From CAYVMN01 sp964452575 (lineage in GTDB: Bacteria > Desulfobacterota > DSM-4660 > Desulfatiglandales > Desulfatiglandaceae), in the NCBI GenBank assembly GCA_964452575.1, contig CAYVMN010000078.1, positions 1-19,519 on the forward strand: DNA of 19,519 nt. The letters are read 5' to 3'. Below the pieces are notes generated by a model, which saw only the letters and a list, made by a program, of their open reading frames with translations, ran no database searches and was not told where the DNA came from. Position numbers and translations under genes: made by a program. This document shows positions 13,835-19,519 of this stretch, piece after piece; the stretch's first letter is position 1, and the number at the start of each line of letters is the position of its first letter.

Positions 13835-14163
13835 GGGCCTACCTGATCGATGAGATCTCCCCTTCAGATATGAAGAAGGTCAGTGGCTTCCTTCGGGAAG
13901 TCGCCATTTCCTCAAGTCTGGATGATCTATTCTGGGTCAAGCTCCCGCAGGATCTCTTAGACGGTGAGCAATTCGAACACCGGCACTGTAAACCCCACGT
14001 CTTTGCAGTGGAACTGGGCTCCAATTTCGTCAAGCTGGAACTATTTGTTCGGAGCCTAAGAGGTATGCGGTGCACATGCCCGTGGTACTGTACTGAAAAA
14101 CAGCTGCTTTACGTGTTCCACTTTGCCCATGGCATGCTCGATCAGCTCGGGATAAGGACATAA
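13831..14163 (+). CDS. Conserved-looking hypothetical protein with Cys motif (110 aa)
   Basis: The gene starts at ATG 13831, which overlaps the stop of the preceding gene (ATGA), with a purine-rich AAAGGGGGG upstream (about 13815-13823). The longer frame from 13729 would overlap the membrane protein for 100 bases and is rejected. The product begins MRAYLIDEISPSDMKKV and contains FWVKLPQDLL, EHRHCKPHVFAVELG and RGMRCTCPWYCT, then ends with a helical part. Four cysteines (one in HRHC, three in CTCPWYC) could bind a metal or an iron-sulphur cluster. There is no signal or membrane segment, so it is cytosolic. I remember similar proteins as uncharacterised in Deltaproteobacteria but cannot name a family. 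Its stop codon lies in the hairpin shared with the convergent lipoprotein gene. Confidence 0.7.
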   Translation: MRAYLIDEISPSDMKKVSGFLREVAISSSLDDLFWVKLPQDLLDGEQFEHRHCKPHVFAVELGSNFVKLELFVRSLRGMRCTCPWYCTEKQLLYVFHFAHGMLDQLGIRT

Positions 14164-14178
14164 GAGGCCCCCTCTTAT
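14160..14178. terminator. Hairpin embedding both convergent stop codons
   Basis: ATAAGAGG (14160-14167) and CCTCTTAT (14171-14178) form a perfect 8-bp stem around a CCC loop. The plus-strand gene's TAA (14161-14163) lies in the left arm and the minus-strand gene's TAA (14175-14177) in the right arm. No T-run follows on either strand, so it is at best an atypical bidirectional terminator, or an mRNA 3'-end-stabilising element. A longer alternative pairs GGATAAG (about 14150-14156) with CTTATCC (14174-14180). Confidence 0.45.
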
Positions 14179-14576
14179 CCGCCAGAGAGCTCTTTCTGGA
14201 TCCTGTCTTTAACGATGATTGAGGCATCTTGGTCGCCCAGGATCCCCACCCTGATCTTTACCTGGGTCTCATTTGCCGATACGTATTTGAAGGAAACCTG
14301 GAGCGGCTTTTTATCACTGAATGTGCCCCATATCTTACCTTCCGTGACGCTGTGGTCAGCACTCTTGACTTCGAGCCCTTCCATCCCCTTCAGTGCCCTG
14401 AGGGAGGCATCCCAAGTATCTTTGAAGGGCGCCTTAAAATCAACAATCAAGGCCCCCTCATAATATTTGTAGCCGGCCACACCAGCGGCCGCACCCGTGC
14501 CGACCAGGACTGCAGCCCCGCAACCTACCATCAGGAAACATAAGATCCCCAACATCAGGCACATTATTTTGCTCAT
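14175..14576 (-). CDS. DUF3568-like lipoprotein
   Basis: This 133-residue protein has a type II signal peptide: MSKIMCLMLGILCFLMVGCG with the lipobox LMVGC and the lipidated cysteine at C19. A glycine/alanine-rich stretch (AAVLVGTGAAAGVAGYKYYEG) is typical of DUF3568 proteins. The mature domain follows (about 40-130), with DTWDASLRALKGMEGLEV and ITVKDRIQKEL-like ends. It would be anchored in a membrane facing the periplasm. The family has no settled function. Lgt and LspA, the enzymes that would mature it, are encoded 3-4 kb away on the other strand. The gene converges with the small Cys-protein gene, with only 11 bases between stop codons. Confidence 0.8.
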   Translation of the reverse strand: MSKIMCLMLGILCFLMVGCGAAVLVGTGAAAGVAGYKYYEGALIVDFKAPFKDTWDASLRALKGMEGLEVKSADHSVTEGKIWGTFSDKKPLQVSFKYVSANETQVKIRVGILGDQDASIIVKDRIQKELSGG

Positions 14577-14687
14577 CCCTTATCCTCCAAGGTCAGTTTA
14601 ATTCTAAACCATTTAACCGCGGTCGACCAAATAGTCAAGGAAAATGGGCCTAACCCGCGTCCATTCTCTCAAACTCCGAATATACGT

Positions 14688-14716
14688 TTGACTTGGCAAT
14701 GTCCATTTGATAGCGT
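14688..14716 (+). promoter_or_regulatory. Candidate promoter of ileS
   Basis: TTGACT (14688-14693) stands 17 bases before TAGCGT (14711-14716), about 33 bases before the ATG at 14750. The -35 is good (5 of 6) and the -10 is weak. No T-box leader (specifier stem, TGGNACCGCG-type bulge) is recognisable in the 170-base gap. Confidence 0.4.
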
Positions 14717-14749
14717 AACGCCTTACTAACGGATTTGGAGGAGCGCTTT

Positions 14750-17548
14750 ATGGACTACAAGCAAACACTCAATCTTCCCAAGACCCAGTTCCCCATGAAG
14801 GCCAATCTTGTAAAGAAAGAGCCGGAGATCCTTGCGCGGTGGGAGAAGATAGGCCTCTATGAAATAATTCGTAAGACCTCCAAGGGCAGGAAACCCTATA
14901 TGCTTCATGACGGCCCCCCGTATGCCAACGGTCACATACATATGGGAACGGCCTTTAATAAGATCCTCAAAGACATCATCATCAAATCAAGACAAATGGC
15001 GGGCTTCGATGCCCCTTACGTACCCGGCTGGGACTGTCACGGGCTCCCAATAGAGCACAGGGTGGATCAGGAACTTGGCCCCAAAAAACTAGACATGTCC
15101 CTGGTCGAGATAAGGAAATACTGCCGGGAATATGCTGAGAAATACATAGATATTCAGCGCAACGAATTCAAACGCCTCGGGGTCCTTGGAGAATGGAAAA
15201 GGCCTTATCTGACCATGAATTTTCCTTACGAAGCCACCATTGTAAGGGAGTTCAGCAAGTTTGCACTGAACGGCAGCCTCATGAGGAGCAAGAAGCCCAT
15301 CTATTGGTGCATATCATGCAAGACCGCCCTTGCCGAGGCAGAGGTGGAGTACGGGGAGCACACATCCCCCTCAATCTTCGTGAAGTTCCCGATGATATCC
15401 GATTTAGGCTCAATCTATGAGTCCCTCAAAGGCAAAGAGGTCTTCATCATAATCTGGACCACTACGCCCTGGACACTGCCTGCCAACCTGGCCATCGCCC
15501 TCCATCCTGAACTGGAATATGTGGCCGTAAAGACACAGGGCGACGAGGTCATGATTTTGGCCAAAGGGCTCTTGGAGGTTTGCATGGATACCTTTGGTAT
15601 CAGATCCTACGACATCCTTGAAGAGTTCAAGGCCGGCGACCTTGAAAACCTGGAGGCCAGACATCCCCTTTATCACAGGGCCTCGGTGATTGTCTTGGCC
15701 CCCTATGTTACCCTGGAGGCAGGGACGGGATGTGTCCACACGGCCCCGGGCCACGGCCGGGAAGACTATGAAACAGGTGTTGAATACGGCATTGATACCT
15801 ATTCTCCGGTAGACGACTCAGGCCGGTTTACAAGTGATGTCGAATATTTTGCAGGCCTTGAAGTATTTGCTGCTAACCGAGCGGTTAATGACAAGCTCAA
15901 GGAGGTGGGCGCGCTTCTAAAAGAAGAAGAAATCACCCATGAATACCCGCACTGTTGGCGTTGCAAGAATCCGGTCATCTTCCGTTCCACTGAACAGTGG
16001 TTCATATCAATGGAAAAGAACAACCTGAGGCAGAATGCGCTCGAAGCCATTAAGAAGGTCTCGTGGATACCATCTTGGGGCCAGGAGCGTATCTACAATA
16101 TGATTGCCAGTCGACCGGACTGGTGCATCTCCCGCCAGAGGGCATGGGGGGTACCCATAACCGTGTTATTTTGTAAGGAATGCGGCCAATTGATTATCTC
16201 ACAGGAAATCGTGGATCATATCATCCGCATGGTCGAAGAATCCGGTGCCGATATATGGTTCACCGAACCGGAAGAAAACCTCCTTCCTCCAGGGATAACA
16301 TGCCCCAATTGCGGCTCAGGGCAATTCAGAAAGGAGGCTGACATCCTGGACGTCTGGTTCGATTCGGGTGTCAGCTACGCAGCCGTAATGGAGAAAAGGG
16401 AGTACCTTAATAGCCCATCGGATCTTTACCTCGAAGGCAGTGACCAGCACAGGGGATGGTTCCATAGTTCCCTTCTATGTTCCGTGGGAACCCGCAATGA
16501 GGCCCCGTATAGAAATGTCCTTACCCATGGTTTCGTGGTAGATGGTGCAGGCAAGGCAATGCACAAATCAGCAGGGAATGTTATCTCTCCAGAGGAGCTT
16601 ATTCAAAACTACGGGGCAGAGATCCTCAGGTTGTGGGTGGCAGGAGAAGACTATCGCAACAATATTAGACTTTCAAACGAGATACTGCAGCGGCTAACCG
16701 AGGCCTACAGGCGAATCCGTAATACCTGCCGTTACATTTTGGGAAATCTGTATGACTTTGATCCCCGGGTCGATGAGGTCCCATACGGGCAGATGAATGA
16801 ACTGGATCGCTGGGCACTGAACCGTCTCCAGGAATTGAATGAAAGGGTCTTGAACGCATATGATAATTTCAATTTCCACCTGGTGTACCACAACCTGCAC
16901 AACTTCTGCGTCCTGGATCTCTCATCCTTTTATCTGGATATCATAAAGGATCGGCTCTACACCTCCCCCCCAAAATCGCTAGCAAGGCGATCCGCCCAAA
17001 CAGCCTTGAACGAAATCCTGGAGGTCTTGGTTAGGCTGATGGCGCCAATTCTCTCCTTCACCTCAGAGGAAATATGGCAGTATACTAAGGGGGAGGAACG
17101 GATCCCAAGCGTCCACGCTGATCTTTTTATTCCAGTCGATGAAACGCACAGGGATCCAGAATTGGCCGGTCGCTGGGAACGGATCATAGAGATCCGAGGA
17201 GAGGTCACAAAGGCACTGGAACTTGCAAGGAAGGAGAAAACCATTGGGCACCCATTGGATGCATCAGTCATCCTGGGTGTATCACCTGAACTGACGGAAA
17301 GGTTGTCAGCCTACAGGGATCAGTTGAGGACTATATTTATTGTCTCCTCAGTTGACCTGGTAGAGATAAAGCAGCTGGAGGACGGCCTTGAGAGCGACAC
17401 AGTCTCTGGCCTCAAGGTGAAGGTATTTCCTTCAACGGACCCTAAATGCGAGAGATGCTGGGTCCATGATGCCACGGTCGGACGAGACACCAACCATCCA
17501 ACCATCTGCGAGCGATGTCTGAAGGTCCTGAACGAAACTATCACCTGA
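14750..17548 (+). CDS. ileS: Isoleucyl-tRNA synthetase
   Basis: This 932-residue class I synthetase charges tRNA-Ile with isoleucine in the cytosol. The start is ATG 14750 with GGAGGAG 6 bases before it. The longer TTG frame from 14735 would consume that site. Motifs in order are PYANGHIHMGTAFN (HIGH-type signature, 57-70), the CP1 editing domain (TTTPWTLPANLAIA near 237; GTGCVHTAPGHG near 330), DWCISRQRAWGVP, DVWFDSGVS, GSDQHRGWFH, and the KMSKS loop as KAMHKSAGN near residue 602. The C-terminal zinc-binding end has CERCW near 900 and CERC near 920. Length and zinc tail fit the bacterial type (E. coli 938). The KMSKS serine is His, a variant I have seen in related synthetases. The gene overlaps lspA at TGATG, so translation is coupled. 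Confidence 0.97.
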   Translation: MDYKQTLNLPKTQFPMKANLVKKEPEILARWEKIGLYEIIRKTSKGRKPYMLHDGPPYANGHIHMGTAFNKILKDIIIKSRQMAGFDAPYVPGWDCHGLPIEHRVDQELGPKKLDMSLVEIRKYCREYAEKYIDIQRNEFKRLGVLGEWKRPYLTMNFPYEATIVREFSKFALNGSLMRSKKPIYWCISCKTALAEAEVEYGEHTSPSIFVKFPMISDLGSIYESLKGKEVFIIIWTTTPWTLPANLAIALHPELEYVAVKTQGDEVMILAKGLLEVCMDTFGIRSYDILEEFKAGDLENLEARHPLYHRASVIVLAPYVTLEAGTGCVHTAPGHGREDYETGVEYGIDTYSPVDDSGRFTSDVEYFAGLEVFAANRAVNDKLKEVGALLKEEEITHEYPHCWRCKNPVIFRSTEQWFISMEKNNLRQNALEAIKKVSWIPSWGQERIYNMIASRPDWCISRQRAWGVPITVLFCKECGQLIISQEIVDHIIRMVEESGADIWFTEPEENLLPPGITCPNCGSGQFRKEADILDVWFDSGVSYAAVMEKREYLNSPSDLYLEGSDQHRGWFHSSLLCSVGTRNEAPYRNVLTHGFVVDGAGKAMHKSAGNVISPEELIQNYGAEILRLWVAGEDYRNNIRLSNEILQRLTEAYRRIRNTCRYILGNLYDFDPRVDEVPYGQMNELDRWALNRLQELNERVLNAYDNFNFHLVYHNLHNFCVLDLSSFYLDIIKDRLYTSPPKSLARRSAQTALNEILEVLVRLMAPILSFTSEEIWQYTKGEERIPSVHADLFIPVDETHRDPELAGRWERIIEIRGEVTKALELARKEKTIGHPLDASVILGVSPELTERLSAYRDQLRTIFIVSSVDLVEIKQLEDGLESDTVSGLKVKVFPSTDPKCERCWVHDATVGRDTNHPTICERCLKVLNETIT

Positions 17549-18006
17549 TGGTATGGCCCGTCGTGGCTGTCCTCCTGTTGGATCAGCTATCAAAACTGGC
17601 CATTATCCATGCCCTGCAGGTGCATAGTTCTGTAATGATCATAAAGGGTTTCTTTAATCTTGTGCATATACGAAACCGTGGCATGGCCTTTGGCATAATG
17701 AACCGGCCTGACTTAGATTTGCCCTTCTTTGTCCTGGTGGCAGCCACCATTGGGGCCGTTGTTTTGTTGCTCGTCTGGTTTTTCACTCTGAAACGGACTG
17801 CCGGCCGGACCATCCTGGGCCTCTCCCTTATCCTGGGAGGGGCCATAGGAAACCTCATCGACCGTATCAGGTTTCGCGAAGTAATAGATTTTCTTGACTT
17901 TTACGTGGGGCCGTATCACTGGCCTGCTTTCAATGTGGCCGACTCAGCCATCACAGTAGGAACTTTCCTGGTGGCCATAAGTCTCATCTTTCACCAAAAA
18001 CTATGA
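17548..18006 (+). CDS. lspA: Lipoprotein signal peptidase (signal peptidase II)
   Basis: This inner-membrane aspartic protease cleaves signal peptides from diacylglyceryl-modified prolipoproteins. At 152 residues it has four membrane segments and the family motifs LLLDQLSK (near 12), RNRGMAFGI (42-50), GGAIGNLIDR with catalytic D105, VIDFLDFY and AFNVADSAI with catalytic D132. I use ATG 17548, whose A is the last base of the ileS stop (TGATG), which suggests termination-reinitiation. An alternative ATG at 17515 would add 11 hydrophilic residues and overlap ileS by 34 bases. Neither has a good Shine-Dalgarno. The position after ileS is the common bacterial arrangement. lgt, encoding the preceding step, follows 21 bases later. 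Confidence 0.95.
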   Translation: MVWPVVAVLLLDQLSKLAIIHALQVHSSVMIIKGFFNLVHIRNRGMAFGIMNRPDLDLPFFVLVAATIGAVVLLLVWFFTLKRTAGRTILGLSLILGGAIGNLIDRIRFREVIDFLDFYVGPYHWPAFNVADSAITVGTFLVAISLIFHQKL

Positions 18007-18027
18007 CGTGCGGAGCTATACCCTTTC

Positions 18028-18825
18028 ATGTTTCCTGACCTCTTTTCAATAGGCCCTCTAACCCTCCATACTTATGGGCTCTTCGTTGCCCTTGGTTTCC
18101 TTGTTGCCCTGCTGGTAGGGGTGAAGATCGGAAAGACAGTTGAAGACATCCCTCCACAGAGGGTCATGGATATGGGCTTCATTATCGTACTTGCAGGGCT
18201 TATTGGGTCGAGGGCAATGTATGTCCTCATGAATTTTGCCTATTACAGGGGCCACCCCCTGGATATTCTCAAAATATGGGAGGGAGGCCTGGTATTTTCA
18301 GGGGGAATTATTGCCCTCCTCTTAACCATACCCTGGTATGTGAGACGTCACCACCTTTCTTTCTTTAAGATGTGTGATCTTTGGGCTCCTGCTGCTGCCG
18401 TAGGCCAGGCCATTGGCAGAATTGGCTGCCTTATGGCAGGGTGTTGCTACGGAAGACCGACCGATTCAAACTGGGGGATAGTCTTCACCAACCCTTCCTC
18501 TCTGGCTCCGCGTAACCTGGCCTTACACCCCACCCAGATATACTCTTCCATAAGCGGGTTCATCATCTTTTTTATTCTCTTATTGATATATTCGAAGAAA
18601 AAATTCGAAGGCCAGGTCTTTCTCTGGTTCCTGATCCTGCATAGCATCGCCCGATTGGCAATTGAGCGTTTCCGGGGTGATGATAGGGGTATGCTGTTTG
18701 GTGGCGCCATGTCAGTTACACAGCTGGTGGCAACAGTGGTCCTCCTTGGTGCTGTAATCACTCTGCTTGTCTTGAAATCAAGGAAAGGCGGTCAGACTAA
18801 GGGCAAGACGGGGCCTCGATCATAG
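18028..18825 (+). CDS. lgt: Prolipoprotein diacylglyceryl transferase
   Basis: This 265-residue inner-membrane enzyme transfers diacylglycerol from phosphatidylglycerol to the lipobox cysteine, the step before LspA. It has about seven membrane segments. Motifs are LHTYGLFVALGF (H14), GLIGSRAMYV, WEGGLVFSGG (84-93), GQAIGRIGCLMAGCCYG (126-142, the Lgt signature in its Cys-rich form in place of GRxGNFxNxE), LHPTQIY (167-172) and ERFRGDDRG (213-221). The C-terminus is basic and cytosolic. Only a distant GGAG precedes the ATG at 18028 (about 13 bases), so translation may be helped by coupling to lspA. Together ileS-lspA-lgt make one operon. Confidence 0.95.
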   Translation: MFPDLFSIGPLTLHTYGLFVALGFLVALLVGVKIGKTVEDIPPQRVMDMGFIIVLAGLIGSRAMYVLMNFAYYRGHPLDILKIWEGGLVFSGGIIALLLTIPWYVRRHHLSFFKMCDLWAPAAAVGQAIGRIGCLMAGCCYGRPTDSNWGIVFTNPSSLAPRNLALHPTQIYSSISGFIIFFILLLIYSKKKFEGQVFLWFLILHSIARLAIERFRGDDRGMLFGGAMSVTQLVATVVLLGAVITLLVLKSRKGGQTKGKTGPRS

Positions 18826-18874
18826 GATTAGCTTATACGATTGGATTCAATGAGGGATTCATTCCTTGAAGTTA

Positions 18875-19324
18875 TCAATCCCGATGGGTAAGGAACCCAA
18901 ACAGGGCGAAGAAAAAGACGAGAAATCCGAAGCCGAAGTATATCCATGGAAAATATTCTGCCCTTTGGACCCCATAGTCCAGTAGATACTCCCTGTCAAA
19001 TATGTAGGCCCGGTAAACAACGAAAACATAGTTCAGCAGCAGCCCAATTCTCGCCTTACCGAAGAAGACGTCGATCTGTCCAAAAAGCTCTCGGCTGAGA
19101 TGATAGCAGGGGATGTCTTGTTGCACTATGCCATGAGGAAAGTCTTTATGGTCTGAAAGGATGACTCCTTCGCATCGCTCAGGGAACTCCTTCAAGACCT
19201 CTATTACCTGTCTCTTGCCCGACAAGAGGCCCAGTCCGTGTTTCTTGATGCCCCTTGCCTTTGCCAGCCTCAGGATGTTCTTGAAGGTGGGGTTTTTTTC
19301 ACTGGCTATCTCTAGTACCCTCAT
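18875..19324 (-). CDS. TrmH-like substrate-binding domain fused to a membrane tail (probable chimera or truncated gene)
   Basis: This is a 149-residue protein. Residues 1-~95 (EIASEKNPTFKNILRLAKARGIKKHG, SGKRQVIEVL, CEGVILSDH, YHLSRELFGQIDVF) resemble the L30e-like N-terminal substrate-binding domain of SpoU/TrmH-type 2'-O-ribose RNA methyltransferases. The SPOUT catalytic domain that should follow, about 150 residues with the trefoil knot, is absent. The frame continues as VYRAYIFDREYLLDYG and then one membrane segment (YFPWIYFGFGFLVFFFALFGF) to the end at THRD. The start at 19324 has an in-frame stop two codons before it. GAGG is too close to serve as a normal ribosome site, so initiation may rely on the gene just upstream, whose stop is 26 bases away. 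Either a deletion joined two genes, or this is a small unrecognised membrane protein. I favour the former, moderately. Confidence 0.5.
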   Translation of the reverse strand: MRVLEIASEKNPTFKNILRLAKARGIKKHGLGLLSGKRQVIEVLKEFPERCEGVILSDHKDFPHGIVQQDIPCYHLSRELFGQIDVFFGKARIGLLLNYVFVVYRAYIFDREYLLDYGVQRAEYFPWIYFGFGFLVFFFALFGFLTHRD

Positions 19325-19350
19325 CCCTCATTTCAACTGTAAGTCCCGAG

Positions 19351-19519
19351 TTAACGGGAGATGCCTTTGAGCCATTCCGCCATCTCCTCTTCAGGCAGGT
19401 GCTTGACGTTATAGAAGAACAAGAAGATTTCACGAAATCTCCTAATCAGGCTCTGGTCTCTTAGGGCCGGGCGCATTTGAATAAAGTAGGTGAAAGATGA
19501 GAGTTTTTCAGGGAAAAAT
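19351..19519 (-). CDS. C-terminal end of an unrecognised gene (partial)
   Basis: A frame of 55 codons is open from the window edge to TAA 19351-19353. It reads FFPEKLSSFTYFIQMRPALRD, then LIRRFREIFLFFYNVKHLPEEEM and finally AEWLKGISR. It is rich in aromatic and basic residues and looks like amphipathic helices at the end of a larger cytosolic protein. I do not recognise the family. The stop lies 26 bases before the start of the methyltransferase-like gene on the same strand, so they are probably cotranscribed. Confidence 0.5.
   Translation of the reverse strand, partial: FFPEKLSSFTYFIQMRPALRDQSLIRRFREIFLFFYNVKHLPEEEMAEWLKGISR

Noticed and set aside
14577..14749. T-box riboswitch upstream of ileS
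   Set aside because: The leader is short, and no specifier stem, T-box bulge sequence or terminator/antiterminator pair can be seen.

Overview
The window looks like a piece of a chromosome from an anaerobic Deltaproteobacterium (Desulfobacterota) or a close relative. This is inferred from the gene mix and from remembered families, not from a search. The pointers are a fatty/aromatic acyl-CoA degradation cluster with a MaoC-SDR-SCP2 fusion, a DUF3568-type lipoprotein, an exported caspase-like protein, and a compact ileS-lspA-lgt operon. Most of the DNA is moderately GC-rich with good Shine-Dalgarno sites. No rRNA, tRNA or CRISPR array was seen.

Layout. (1) Positions 1-2568, minus strand, are a scarred accessory region. 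An IS630-family element runs off the left edge. It sits against a gene for an exported protein that stops after 47 residues. Upstream of that lies an exported caspase-like (C14) protein whose gene is split into two overlapping frames. (2) Positions 2717-4113, minus, are a visibly AT-rich pair: a Clp-fold serine proteinase (SDH/SppA-like) and a 69-residue unknown protein. (3) Positions 4114-4628 hold no intact gene but carry a 46-codon C-terminal remnant of an acyl-CoA dehydrogenase. (4) Positions 4629-9812, minus, encode beta-oxidation-type enzymes: an SCP2-type thiolase, a fusion of 2-enoyl-CoA hydratase 2, 3-hydroxyacyl-CoA dehydrogenase and SCP2, and an AMP-forming acyl-CoA ligase. Together these could activate an acid, hydrate and oxidise its enoyl-CoA, and thiolytically cleave it. 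The acyl-CoA dehydrogenase step is present only as the remnant. (5) Positions 10007-13367, minus, hold a TIM-barrel sugar isomerase/AP-endonuclease-like protein, a DHH phosphoesterase and the magnesium channel MgtE. (6) Positions 13490-14163, plus, are a coupled pair of small genes (membrane protein and Cys-containing protein) behind a near-consensus sigma70 promoter. They converge on a DUF3568-like lipoprotein gene through a hairpin that contains both stop codons. (7) Positions 14750-18825, plus, are ileS-lspA-lgt: isoleucyl-tRNA synthetase plus two lipoprotein maturation enzymes, which would also process the nearby lipoprotein. (8) Positions 18875-19519, minus, hold an odd small protein that joins an RNA-methyltransferase-like N-terminal domain to a membrane tail, preceded by the end of an unrecognised gene.

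No complete new defence or mobile system is evident. The most interesting points are the permuted multifunctional beta-oxidation enzyme with an altered hydratase motif, the disrupted caspase locus next to an IS, the stop-codon hairpin, the acyl-CoA dehydrogenase remnant, and the methyltransferase/membrane chimera.
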